The notes under the pieces are model-generated. The model ran no database searches. It saw only the letters and a list, made by a program, of their open reading frames with translations, and was not told the origin of the DNA. From contig JACIXZ010000001.1 in assembly GCA_014360205.1 (NCBI GenBank), positions 1 through 58,136 of the forward strand: a DNA stretch of 58,136 bases, given 5' to 3'. Source of the stretch: Tissierellales bacterium. Lineage in GTDB: Bacteria; Bacillota; Clostridia; Tissierellales; Tissierellaceae. This document shows, in pieces, positions 42,732 to 51,531 of the stretch (within the stretch, counting starts at the first letter, position 1; the number at the start of each line of letters is the position of its first letter). A program made the translations under genes and the position numbers.

Positions 42732-43439
42732 ATGAAAGATGTAAATAGCTATTCTTTAGTTGAACATTTATCTGAACTTCGAAAAAGGATAATTGTTATT
42801 CTAGTATTTTTTATACTGAGTTCTGTGGCTAGCTTTAGCTTTATAAGACCTATTATGCAAGAATTGATATCAATAGGAGAAAAGTACTTTGAATTTATTT
42901 ATTTGAAACCTGCAGAGCTATTAACAACGTACATGAGATTGGCAATATTGGTGGGTATAATAATTTCATCTCCTATCATATTCCTAGAGACATGGCTATT
43001 TATTAAACCGGGGTTAGAAAGAAATTCGCAGAAGAAAATTTTTATTGCTCTTATATTTGGGATGATAATGTTTTTTGTTGGAGTAACTTTTTCTTACCTG
43101 TCAGTATTGCCGTTAAGCATAAGATTTTTTGGTAATATGAAAATTGAGGGCATAGAGCCGATGATATCAATATCTAATTATATAGGATTTTTGACCAGTA
43201 TACTACTATCTTTTGGAATTGTATTTGAGATGCCAGTTGTGATTTTCATATTGAGTAAAATGAAAATAGTTACATATAATATGCTCAATAAAGTGAGAAA
43301 ATATGTTTATTTAGCTATAGTTATATTAGCTGCCATAATAACACCTCCAGATGTGATTTCCCAGATCCTCCTTTCTATACCAATGATATTGTTATATGAA
43401 TTTAGTATTTTCATAAGCAAGTTAACAGATAACAATTAA
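42732..43439 (+). CDS. tatC: Sec-independent translocase subunit TatC
   Basis: 235 residues from ATG 42732 behind GGAGGAAG; the ATG at 42714 precedes the ribosome site. There are six membrane spans. The N-terminal signature SLVEHLSELRKRIIVIL contains the conserved HLxELRxR that recognises twin-arginine signals. The later TPPDVISQILLSIPMILLYEF is the conserved end of the TatC family. It receives the signal peptide of the substrate and recruits TatA. It lies after a hairpin that separates it from the selenoprotein gene. Confidence 0.95.
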   Translation: MKDVNSYSLVEHLSELRKRIIVILVFFILSSVASFSFIRPIMQELISIGEKYFEFIYLKPAELLTTYMRLAILVGIIISSPIIFLETWLFIKPGLERNSQKKIFIALIFGMIMFFVGVTFSYLSVLPLSIRFFGNMKIEGIEPMISISNYIGFLTSILLSFGIVFEMPVVIFILSKMKIVTYNMLNKVRKYVYLAIVILAAIITPPDVISQILLSIPMILLYEFSIFISKLTDNN

Positions 43440-43654
43440 TAGAAAATAGAAACTTATGAATAATTGGTATAATAATTTAATAGAATGAATTTGCAATTTA
43501 TGAATATAGAACCCAGTAAGATAGAATTAAATGGATTCAATGGATAAGACAATAAAAACAGTCTGTTCCATAGGATCCATTTATTATTTCCTGAGGTATT
43601 TTTTTACATAAATTCTGGGTATATATACTGAAATTTATTAACGGATGTGAATAC

Positions 43655-45085
43655 ATGACAAATTTACTTTGGACAAGAAATGATTTAAGAATTGAAGATA
43701 ATACCGCTTTAATAAATGCGATAGAAGATTCTATAAAGTATGATGAAAATTTGTTGATCATTTTTTATATTGACCCTAATCAGCTCAAAATTGGACAAAA
43801 GAGTCATAATTATTTTTTTAAATCAGTAGATAATTTCTACAATAGTTTACAAAAATTAGGTTTAGATATGTTTTTTCTTTATGGAGACCTAGAAAAGTCC
43901 TTTAAGAAATTAATAGATGATTTTCCAGATATTAGTAGAGTTTATTATAACTGTGACGAGGTTGGATATGGATATCGCAGAGACCAAAAAGTAATAGCAT
44001 TGTTTAGAGATGCTTCAATAAAATGCTTGGGTTTCATGGATAAGCATCTACATCAAGCAAAAGAGATTATGACCACCAACAATACGAACTATAAAGTTTT
44101 TACTCCTTATTATTCAAAGTGGAAAGATAGGACAAAAAACGCTGAGCTGATATTGGATTTTAGTAAAATTAAAATGATTAACTATAAAGACCATAGAAAC
44201 AAGGATTCATATGCAAAAGGGAAATATTTAGAGATATTAAAGGATATAAAAGAAGATTTTGATGGTTTTATAGGGGAAAAATGTGCAAAAAGAATACTTT
44301 CTGATTTTATTGAAGAAAGACTATCGGAATATGATAAAACTAGAGATTATCCATATTTAAACTCTACTAGTCACATATCAAATTTTTTGACTACTGGACA
44401 ACTTTCCATCAGGACAGTTTACAAATCAGTCAATGAGGCCGAAGAAACTCAAGGGAAAGAAGTTTATAAAAGAGAATTAGCATGGAGAGATTTTTTTAAC
44501 ATGGTCTTTTATTTTTATCCAAATCAAAATGAAGAACCATTAAATGATAAATACAGGGAATTAAATTGGGTAAATGATGAAAACTATATAGATGCATGGA
44601 CAAAAGGAAGGACTGGTTTTCCTATAGTTGATGCAGCTATGAGGCAGCTAAATAGTGAGGGATATATTCACAATAGGCTTAGAATGATAGTTGCTTCATT
44701 TTTAGTTAAAGATTTACTAGCTGATTGGCGTATTGGAGAAAAATATTTTTCGGATAAACTCATAGATTACGATAGTTCTTCAAACATTGGAAATTGGCAG
44801 TGGGTTGCATCAGTAGGCTTTGATGCTGTCCCATATTTTCGGATTTTCAATCCCATATCTCAAAGTATTAGATATGATAAAGAAGGTATTTTCATAAAGA
44901 AATATGTGAAAGAATTGGCTGATTTGCCTTACCCTTATATTCATCAACCATATAAATACAAAGATAAAATCAAAAGCGAGTTTAACATAGATATAGAGAA
45001 AATATATCCAAAACCTTTGATAGATCACAATATTCAAAGACAAAAGGCAATAGAGTTGTTTAAATATGACGGAGGAAATAGATGA
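43655..45085 (+). CDS. phr: deoxyribodipyrimidine photolyase
   Basis: 476 residues, class I CPD photolyase/cryptochrome family. The N-terminal alpha/beta domain starts NLLWTRNDLRIEDNTAL. The C-terminal FAD-binding domain contains KRELAWRDFFNMVFYFYPN, WTKGRTGFPIVDAAMRQLNSEGYIHNRLRMI, and DYDSSSNIGNWQWVASVG. All FAD and DNA lesion contacts expected by eye are there. It repairs UV dimers using light. Its stop overlaps the ATG of the next gene by four bases (ATGA), so translation is coupled. Confidence 0.95.
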   Translation: MTNLLWTRNDLRIEDNTALINAIEDSIKYDENLLIIFYIDPNQLKIGQKSHNYFFKSVDNFYNSLQKLGLDMFFLYGDLEKSFKKLIDDFPDISRVYYNCDEVGYGYRRDQKVIALFRDASIKCLGFMDKHLHQAKEIMTTNNTNYKVFTPYYSKWKDRTKNAELILDFSKIKMINYKDHRNKDSYAKGKYLEILKDIKEDFDGFIGEKCAKRILSDFIEERLSEYDKTRDYPYLNSTSHISNFLTTGQLSIRTVYKSVNEAEETQGKEVYKRELAWRDFFNMVFYFYPNQNEEPLNDKYRELNWVNDENYIDAWTKGRTGFPIVDAAMRQLNSEGYIHNRLRMIVASFLVKDLLADWRIGEKYFSDKLIDYDSSSNIGNWQWVASVGFDAVPYFRIFNPISQSIRYDKEGIFIKKYVKELADLPYPYIHQPYKYKDKIKSEFNIDIEKIYPKPLIDHNIQRQKAIELFKYDGGNR

Positions 45086-46032
45086 AACCAAAAATATTGA
45101 TAAGCAGTTGTTTAGGATTTGCAAAGTGCCGATACAATGGGGATATTGTCAATTTTGAATTGTTGGAAATGATGAAAGAGTATATAGATTTTATACCTAT
45201 ATGCCCTGAAGTTGAAATTGGATTAACTATTCCAAGAGATAGTTTAAGAATAGTAAAAAATGATGATGAGTATCGATTAATTCAGCCATCTACTAAGATT
45301 GACTTCACAAATGAAATGAAAGCTTATGCTGAAAAAATTTCAAAAGAAATTAAGGACATCGATGGAATTATATTAAAAGGGAGATCACCATCATGTGGGA
45401 TTAAAGATGTTAAAGTTTATTCTGGCATATCAAATTCAGCAGTTGTTGAAAAGACAAAAGGAATTTTTGCTAAAGAAATATTAGATAAATATTACTATTT
45501 GCCAACAGAAGAAGAAGGGAGACTTTTAAATTTAGAAATTCGTGAACATTTTTTTACTAAACTATTTGTATTATATGATTATAAGAACATTAAAAAAGAA
45601 AATTCTATGAAAGCTCTAATTGACTTTCATTCGAACAATAAATATCTTTATTTTGCTTATGACCAAACTCAAAAAAATAAGTTGGGACAAATTGTTGCAA
45701 ATCAAAACAAGAAACCATTATATGAGCTGTTTAATGAGTACTTTGAAGAGCTAATAAAACTTTTTTCTAAATTGCCTTCTAAAAAGAATTACATTAATTC
45801 ATATTTACACATATTTGGTTATTTTTCAAAAGACATAAGCAAAAATGAAAGAGAATTCCTTTTGGACTTGATTGAGAAATATAGAAACAACCAAATTGAA
45901 AAGACTACAATTGCGAATGTTCTAAAAAGCTATGTTATAAAGTACAACATAGACTATCTTTTAAACCAAAGGATTTTTTCTCCATTTCCAGATGGATTGG
46001 TATCTTTGATAGATAGTTCTATTAAACATTAA
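45082..46032 (+). CDS. YbgA-like protein (DUF523 and DUF1722)
   Basis: 316 residues. The first half is DUF523 (ILISSCLGFAKCRYNG, then FIPICPEVEIGLTIPRDSLR, then ILKGRSPSCGIKDVKVY). The second half is DUF1722, the YbgA domain (MKALIDFHSNNKYLYFAYDQ, KKNYINSYLHIFGYFSKDIS, INYLLNQRIFSPFP-like end). The same domain pair in E. coli YbgA is encoded next to photolyase, as here. DUF523 is related to thiouracil desulfidases in some analyses. A role in UV-damage response has been suspected from context only. Confidence 0.9.
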   Translation: MKPKILISSCLGFAKCRYNGDIVNFELLEMMKEYIDFIPICPEVEIGLTIPRDSLRIVKNDDEYRLIQPSTKIDFTNEMKAYAEKISKEIKDIDGIILKGRSPSCGIKDVKVYSGISNSAVVEKTKGIFAKEILDKYYYLPTEEEGRLLNLEIREHFFTKLFVLYDYKNIKKENSMKALIDFHSNNKYLYFAYDQTQKNKLGQIVANQNKKPLYELFNEYFEELIKLFSKLPSKKNYINSYLHIFGYFSKDISKNEREFLLDLIEKYRNNQIEKTTIANVLKSYVIKYNIDYLLNQRIFSPFPDGLVSLIDSSIKH

Positions 46033-46058
46033 AAATATTATACGGGGAGATGAAGATT

Positions 46059-46709
46059 TTGAATAATTATTATGACAAATTTGTTGAATTGCTGAAGAAA
46101 GAGGATAAAGAAGAATCATTCAAATTTGCGATGGGATTATTAAAAGAAATAAGCGTAATCGAACTTTATGAAAACATACTTGCGCCATCGTTAAATAGTG
46201 TAATTGATGAGTTTGGAAATGACTCTAAGGAACTAATATGGAGGGAGCATGTAAGAAGTGGGATCATAAAGACAATTGTAGAGAATTCTTACAGCTTTGT
46301 TTTGAAAGAACGAGAAAACTTTGGAATTAAACATGAAGAAAATATAATAGTGTTATGTCCAAAATTTGAAGAGCATGAGATAGGCGCTAGGATGGTGGCG
46401 GATTTTTTTACTATAGTCGGATATAATACTACCTATATCGGAGCTAATACTCCTGAGATTACACTATCCTTAGCTGTAGAACATCTTACACCTAAGTATA
46501 TATCAATTAGTGTTACTAACTACTACAATTTGATTGGGGCGAAGAGAGCTATTGATAAATTGAGGGAAAATGATAATTTTAAAGGTAAAATAATATTAGG
46601 TGGAAATGCTTTTTCCTCTGACCCAGAAGTATACAAAAGAATTGGAGGAGATTATTTATTATATAATTTCAATGAAATTCTTCAATTAAGCAAGGAGGAA
46701 AGCCTATGA
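46059..46709 (+). CDS. stand-alone cobalamin-binding protein
   Basis: 216 residues. The start is TTG 46059, eight bases after CGGGGAGATG; the ATG at 46050 lies too close to the ribosome site. The N-terminal four-helix region contains ELIWREHVRSGIIKTIVENS, with the EH seen in CarH-type helical bundles. The C-terminal Rossmann domain starts NIIVLCPKFEEHEIGARMVADFF, where EEHEIG replaces DxHxxG and keeps the cobalt-binding His. It ends GKIILGGNAF. No methyltransferase or DNA-binding domain is fused. Next to photolyase, a light or B12-dependent sensor role is an inference. Confidence 0.8.
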   Translation: MNNYYDKFVELLKKEDKEESFKFAMGLLKEISVIELYENILAPSLNSVIDEFGNDSKELIWREHVRSGIIKTIVENSYSFVLKERENFGIKHEENIIVLCPKFEEHEIGARMVADFFTIVGYNTTYIGANTPEITLSLAVEHLTPKYISISVTNYYNLIGAKRAIDKLRENDNFKGKIILGGNAFSSDPEVYKRIGGDYLLYNFNEILQLSKEESL

Positions 46710-47863
46710 GATTAGCCTTTAGTATTGCTTATAGGTTTCTTAAATCAAATAAGGAACAGACAGCTTTAATCTTGATAGGGATTATAATTGGAGTATCAGT
46801 ACAAATTTTTATTGGATCTTTAATAGACGGTCTGCAGATATCTTTAGTTGATAAAACTATAGGAAATGCTTCGCAAATTACAATAGTTCCAGATGGAAAA
46901 GACAAGTATTTTGTTGAAGACAAATCCATGTTAGACACTTTAGAAAACAATAATAAATTAACAGCAGTCTCAAAAGCATACGATAATTCAGCATTTATTA
47001 AAATAGATGAAGATACTTATCCTATTCTATTAAGAGGAGTAGAATTCGAAGATGCAAATATGATTTATGAATTTAACGAGAAATTAATTGAAGGAGATAT
47101 TTCACTCTCACAAAATGAAGCTTTAATTGGATCGACTCTTGCAACAGATAATGGCTTAAAAACAGGAGATAATATAGAAATACTAACACCTGAAGGAGTA
47201 AATGAGACATTAAAAATATCTGGCATATTTGACTTAAAAGTTTCAAACTTAAATAAGACTTGGATTGTTATGCCTATTGATGGAGCTAGAGCTATATTTG
47301 GAAATGACAACCAACTAACATCTATAGAAATGCAAGTAAATGATGTGTTTAAAGCAGATACCATAGCAGAAGAAATCAAAAGCAACTTAAATAATTCATC
47401 GGTAGATGTAGTAAATTGGAAAGAACAAAATCAGGAATTGCTTTCTGGATTATCAGGGCAGTCTGCATCTAGCATTATGATTCAAGTTTTTGTTTTGTTA
47501 GCTGTTTTACTTGGTATATCATCAGTCTTAGCCATTTCGGTAGTACAGAAATCCAAACAATTAGGTATACTCAAAGCTATGGGAATAAAAGACAAGCAAG
47601 CTAGTTTTATTTTTCTATTTCAAGGGCTTATATTGGGAAGTATAGGAGCTCTAATAGGCAGTGCATTTGGAGTATTTCTAACTTACATTTTCTCAGTGTT
47701 TGTAAAAGGTCCTGATGGAATGTCCTTAGTTCCATTTTATCTAGATTACAAATTTGTAGGTATGTCAGCTTTAATTGCTGTAGTTGCATCGACTATTGCT
47801 GCACTTATTCCTGCTAGAAACACATCTAAGCTCAATCCAATAGAGGTGATAAAGAATGGCTAA
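46706..47863 (+). CDS. FtsX-like ABC transporter permease
   Basis: 385 residues of the FtsX/MacB-like type: one N-terminal span (QTALILIGIIIGVSVQIFIGSL), a large extracytoplasmic domain (about 40-260) and three C-terminal spans with the family stretches VVQKSKQLGILKAMGIKDKQASFIFLFQG and IPARNTSKLNPIEVIKNG. It overlaps the B12 protein gene by four bases and the ATPase gene by eight. Such permeases release lipoproteins or export peptides. Its placement in a photolyase operon is unusual. Confidence 0.9.
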   Translation: MRLAFSIAYRFLKSNKEQTALILIGIIIGVSVQIFIGSLIDGLQISLVDKTIGNASQITIVPDGKDKYFVEDKSMLDTLENNNKLTAVSKAYDNSAFIKIDEDTYPILLRGVEFEDANMIYEFNEKLIEGDISLSQNEALIGSTLATDNGLKTGDNIEILTPEGVNETLKISGIFDLKVSNLNKTWIVMPIDGARAIFGNDNQLTSIEMQVNDVFKADTIAEEIKSNLNNSSVDVVNWKEQNQELLSGLSGQSASSIMIQVFVLLAVLLGISSVLAISVVQKSKQLGILKAMGIKDKQASFIFLFQGLILGSIGALIGSAFGVFLTYIFSVFVKGPDGMSLVPFYLDYKFVGMSALIAVVASTIAALIPARNTSKLNPIEVIKNG

Positions 47864-48548
47864 AATATTGAAACTAAAAGATATAAATAAGATATATGGT
47901 GATAAGATCAAGACACAAGTTTTATTTGATATAAATATGGATTTTGAAGAAAGCACATTTAATTCAATAATTGGTGAATCAGGGAGTGGGAAATCAACAT
48001 TGATGAATATAATGGGGACACTCGATAGAGCTACGAGCGGTGATGTAGAAATTAATGGAATCAACATATCAAATATGAATAAAAATGAATTAGCAGTTTT
48101 AAGAAATGAATTTATAGGATTTATATTTCAATTTCACTATTTACTACCTGAGTTTACTGTTATGGAGAATATTCTTATACCATACAGAATCAAAAATAAA
48201 AATATAACAAAAGAAGCAATATCAAGAGCTGAAGAATTGATGGAGATAGTTGGGATAAGCAAAGTGAAAAATAATAAGGCCACAGATATTTCAGGTGGAC
48301 AACAGCAAAGAACTGCAATTGCAAGAGCTCTAATAAATCAGCCTAAAATAGTGCTTGGAGATGAACCTACAGGAAACTTAGACTCTAGCACAACTGAGAT
48401 TGTATATGATTTGTTGAGAGATATAAACCAAAGATACAAGACTACTTTTATAATAATAACTCATGATAAAAGGGTCGCTGAAAAAGCGGATAGAATAATT
48501 GAAATAAAAGATGGAAGGATAGAAATGGATATTTCTAGAAAAATATAG
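47856..48548 (+). CDS. LolD/MacB-type ABC ATPase
   Basis: 230 residues, complete: Walker A GESGSGKSTLMNI, Q-loop FIFQFHYLLPEFT, signature ISGGQQQRTAIARAL, Walker B VLGDEPTGNLDS and H-loop FIIITHDKRVAEKADRIIEIKDG. The LLPEFT and GNLDS stretches are typical of the LolD/MacB/FtsE group that pairs with FtsX-like permeases. It is the partner of the preceding permease, with overlapping genes, and the last gene of the photolyase operon. Confidence 0.93.
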   Translation: MAKILKLKDINKIYGDKIKTQVLFDINMDFEESTFNSIIGESGSGKSTLMNIMGTLDRATSGDVEINGINISNMNKNELAVLRNEFIGFIFQFHYLLPEFTVMENILIPYRIKNKNITKEAISRAEELMEIVGISKVKNNKATDISGGQQQRTAIARALINQPKIVLGDEPTGNLDSSTTEIVYDLLRDINQRYKTTFIIITHDKRVAEKADRIIEIKDGRIEMDISRKI

Positions 48549-48625
48549 AAATTTTGTTGACTTATTTATTTAAAGTGATATGATTATGATATCAAAATAA
48601 TATAAATAAGGAGATGTATCTTTTT

Positions 48626-49645
48626 ATGGAAGAAAAAATTCTAAAACCAAAGAACGGAATGGTGGCTTTATTTTCAATTATTGCATTACAGATTTTATCA
48701 ATATTAGCCATGATTTATGGTGGGAATACTGTAGGAAAAAGCACTGCATTAGGAGTAACTCTCATAATTTTGGGAGCCTTAGGTTTTATAGCAGGGTGTA
48801 TTCTATATGCTGGACTAAAGATTATAAAACCTCAAGAAGCTTTAGTTTTAACTCTATTTGGAAAATACACTGGGACAATTAAAGAAGCTGGATTTTTCTT
48901 TGTAAATCCATTTTCAACATCAATAAACCCCGCAGCACAAACTAAGCTAGGGCAAAGCGGAGATGTGGATTCAAGCAATAAAGGGAAGAACAATATCACT
49001 ATTGAAGGTAAAGTCTATCCTACAGGTGTAAATAAAAAGATCTCATTAAAGGTTATGACATTAAGCAATAGCAAACAGAAGGTAAATGACGCACTTGGAA
49101 ACCCAGTAGAAATTGGCATAGCTGTCATGTGGAGAGTTGTAGATACTGCTAAGGCAGTATTTAATGTAGACAACTATAAAGAATATTTATCCTTACAATG
49201 CGATAGTGCAGTTAGAAATATTGTGAAGATATATCCATACGATATAGCTAAAGGGATTGACACAACCGGGGATGGAGAGCCGGATGAAGGAAGCTTGAGA
49301 GGTTCGACTGCTATAGTGGCTGAAAGAATAAGAAAAGAAATTCAAAATAGAGTTGAAGATGCAGGAATAGAGATACTTGAAGCACGTATAACATATTTAG
49401 CATATGCTCCTGAAATAGCAGCAGTAATGCTTCAAAGACAACAAGCAAGTGCTATAATTGATGCAAGGAAGATGATAGTTGATGGAGCAGTTGGCATGGT
49501 AGAAATGGCACTTCAGAGATTAAATGAAAATGGCGTAGTAGAATTAGACGAGGAGAGAAAAGCTCAAATGGTATCAAATCTATTAGTAGTTTTATGTGGG
49601 AATAAAGATGCTCAACCAATAGTAAATAGTGGGAGTTTGTATTAG
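48626..49645 (+). CDS. SPFH/Band 7 membrane scaffold protein
   Basis: 339 residues from ATG 48626, twelve bases after AAGGAGA; the ATG at 48614 overlaps this site. Two N-terminal spans (about 13-33 and 42-65) are followed by a Band 7 domain (IIKPQEALVLTLFGKYTGTIKEAGFFFVNPF, then GNPVEIGIAVMWRVVDTAKAVFNVDNY, then GIEILEARITYLAYAPEIAAVMLQRQQA). It is most like the bacterial SPFH group near slipin or QmcA that organises membrane microdomains. A small DNA-binding gene overlaps its end. Confidence 0.9.
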   Translation: MEEKILKPKNGMVALFSIIALQILSILAMIYGGNTVGKSTALGVTLIILGALGFIAGCILYAGLKIIKPQEALVLTLFGKYTGTIKEAGFFFVNPFSTSINPAAQTKLGQSGDVDSSNKGKNNITIEGKVYPTGVNKKISLKVMTLSNSKQKVNDALGNPVEIGIAVMWRVVDTAKAVFNVDNYKEYLSLQCDSAVRNIVKIYPYDIAKGIDTTGDGEPDEGSLRGSTAIVAERIRKEIQNRVEDAGIEILEARITYLAYAPEIAAVMLQRQQASAIIDARKMIVDGAVGMVEMALQRLNENGVVELDEERKAQMVSNLLVVLCGNKDAQPIVNSGSLY

Positions 49646-49646
49646 A

Positions 49647-49823
49647 GTGGATGAAGAAAGAAAGAAACAAATACCACTTCGCATATCAAAAAAATTGTAT
49701 GATGAGATTGCATCGTGGGCTGAAGATGATTTTAGATCTATAAATGGGCAAATTGAGTATCTTTTAAACGAATGTGTAAAGCAAAGGAAAAAAGGCAAAT
49801 ACAAAGACGAAATAAAAGAATAG
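49647..49823 (+). CDS. small ribbon-helix-helix (Arc-like) protein
   Basis: 58 residues if started at GTG 49647, eleven bases after GGGAG and just past the end of the SPFH gene; GTG 49629 would give 64 residues and overlap it by 17 bases. QIPLRISKKLYDEIASWAEDDFRSINGQIEYLLNECVKQR is the ribbon-helix-helix pattern of the Arc/CopG kind. It is a probable DNA-binding partner of the SPFH gene; the association of these two has been seen in other Firmicutes. No toxin gene is present, so an antitoxin role is unlikely. Confidence 0.75.
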   Translation: MDEERKKQIPLRISKKLYDEIASWAEDDFRSINGQIEYLLNECVKQRKKGKYKDEIKE

Positions 49824-49843
49824 AGAAATTTCTCTATTCTTTT
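49814..49843. terminator. bidirectional terminator between convergent genes
   Basis: A perfect 15-base inverted repeat without a loop, AAAAGAATAGAGAAA and its complement. It overlaps both flanking stop codons and has A and T runs on the two sides. Confidence 0.85.
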
Positions 49844-50900
49844 ATTTTATAAGAACAACTGGTTTAATTAAGTCTTTAGGCTTTTTATACATTAAATCAA
49901 ATGCTTTATCTAGATTTTCAAATCCTTCAAATCTATGAGTTATCAATTTTGATGGATCAAGTCTTTTTGTCATCACAAGGTTAGCTAGTCTTTCAATTCT
50001 CATTCTACCAGCGGGCATAAGGCCTCCAACAATTTTTATATGACCCATTCCAACACCCCAGTCAAGTCTTGGAATTTCGATATAATCTCCACTGCCGAGG
50101 TAGTTTATGTTTGCTACTATTCCGCCGGGTTTAACAACCCTTACGGCAGTCTTGAAGGTTTCGACTCCTCCGCCTGCAAGTATTACTTTGTCGACTCCTT
50201 TGCCATTTGTAAGTTTCATAACTTGATCTTCTATTGGGCCATCTTTGTAGCTGATTATATCTGTGGCACCATATTCTTTTGCTACTTTTACGCAATTTGG
50301 TCTTGTGCCAACTGCTAGTATTCTAGCAGCACCTTTTAATGCTGATCCAGCAACAGCCATTAATCCTACAGGCCCAATACCAACTACGAGTACATCTTCT
50401 CCAAACCCAATTTCAGCAAGTTCAGCACCATGTAGTCCTGTTGGCACCATATCGCTCAACATTGCGCCGACTGCTGGATCCATTCCTTCGGGCAATAATG
50501 CTAGGTTGGCATCTGCATCATTTACATGGAAATACTCTGCAAACACGCCGTCTTTAATGTTTGAAAACTTCCATCCTCCAAGCATACCGCCAGAATGCAT
50601 AGCATATCCTCTCTGAGCCTCTAAAGAACTCCAGTCAGGTGTTATTGCAGGTACTAAAACTTTATCGCCAACTTTGAAATCTTTCACAAGTTCTCCAACT
50701 TCAACTATTTCACCCACAGCTTCATGTCCTAATATCAAATTTTCTCTTTCGCCTAATGCTCCTTCATAAACAGTGTGTATATCTGAAGTACAAGGAGCTA
50801 GGGCGATTGGCCTTACGATAGCATCTAGAGGTCCACATACTGGTTTGTCTTTTTCAATCCACCCTACTTCGCTGATTTTTTTCATGGCGAAACCTTTCAT
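49842..50900 (-). CDS. adh: NADP-dependent secondary alcohol dehydrogenase
   Basis: 352 residues from ATG at 50900 (minus strand) behind AGGAGTT; the frame to 50978 is spurious. It is very close to the zinc-dependent enzymes of Thermoanaerobacter and Clostridium beijerinckii: MKGFAMKKISEVGWIEKDKP, PCTSDIHTVYEGALGER, LGHEAVGEIVEVG, TPDWSSLEAQRG, and coenzyme site VVGIGPVGLMAVAGS. The catalytic zinc ligands C37, H59 and D150-like are visible. TRPNCVKVAKEYGATDI follows the NADP-binding fold. It interconverts acetone and 2-propanol or similar substrates. Confidence 0.95.
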   Translation of the reverse strand: MKGFAMKKISEVGWIEKDKPVCGPLDAIVRPIALAPCTSDIHTVYEGALGERENLILGHEAVGEIVEVGELVKDFKVGDKVLVPAITPDWSSLEAQRGYAMHSGGMLGGWKFSNIKDGVFAEYFHVNDADANLALLPEGMDPAVGAMLSDMVPTGLHGAELAEIGFGEDVLVVGIGPVGLMAVAGSALKGAARILAVGTRPNCVKVAKEYGATDIISYKDGPIEDQVMKLTNGKGVDKVILAGGGVETFKTAVRVVKPGGIVANINYLGSGDYIEIPRLDWGVGMGHIKIVGGLMPAGRMRIERLANLVMTKRLDPSKLITHRFEGFENLDKAFDLMYKKPKDLIKPVVLIK

Positions 50901-51152
50901 AAAAACAACTCCTATCATAATTATATTAGATATTACTATCTTTACTATTATTATAATCAAAAAATTCTCACAATGCAACTATTGTTTACAGTAAATCAGT
51001 AAATATTATATAAAATAATTAAATTAAAATTAAATATATTAATAAATATATATTTTAAAATTAATATATTTAATTTAATGATTAAAAAAATTAATTTATC
51101 TGTTGACTTATATTGAATTTATGATATCCTTTAATTAAAGGAAGTGATGCTT

Positions 51153-51518
51153 TTGGGATATCAAATATTAACTAAATGCCCAGTTTGCAATTCTAAACTA
51201 ACAGTATCTAAATTGACTTGTAAAAATTGTAATACAGTGATAGAAAACGATTTTGAATTGTCAAAGTTTTCTTATCTAAGCAAAGAACAATTAAATTTTG
51301 CAGAAATATTTATTAAATGCAGAGGAAATATAAAAGATGTCGAAAAAGAGTTAAAAATCTCATACCCGACTGTAAGAGCGAAAATTGAAGATTTGGTATC
51401 AGCATTAGGCTATACTCCATCTAAAGAAAAAACCATCGATGCAAAAGAGATTATCGACAAACTTGAAAATGGGGAGATAAGCTCAGAAGAAGCTATAAAA
51501 TTAATAAAAAATAATTAA
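51153..51518 (+). CDS. DUF2089 zinc-ribbon regulator-like protein
   Basis: About 121 residues; starts at TTG 51153 (best spacing to AAAGGAAG), or ATG 51147. The N-terminal zinc ribbon is CPVCNSKLTVSKLTCKNC. A helical middle resembles a helix-turn-helix (SKEQLNFAEIFIKCRGNIKDVEKELKISYPTVRAKIEDL). The end, AKEIIDKLENGEISSEEAIKLIK, is a SHOCT-like motif shared with the next gene. DUF2089 proteins are presumed transcription regulators of envelope-stress style operons. Confidence 0.8.
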   Translation: MGYQILTKCPVCNSKLTVSKLTCKNCNTVIENDFELSKFSYLSKEQLNFAEIFIKCRGNIKDVEKELKISYPTVRAKIEDLVSALGYTPSKEKTIDAKEIIDKLENGEISSEEAIKLIKNN

Positions 51519-51531
51519 GGAGATGTTTATT

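Noticed and set aside
46050-46709. Corrinoid methyltransferase subunit
   Set aside because: No methyltransferase or activase gene is nearby, and the motif is EEHEIG with a CarH-like EH in the helical part. Kept as a cobalamin-binding protein of unknown role.
49842-50900. Plus-strand frames at 50040-50616 as genes
   Set aside because: They mirror the well-supported alcohol dehydrogenase on the other strand.
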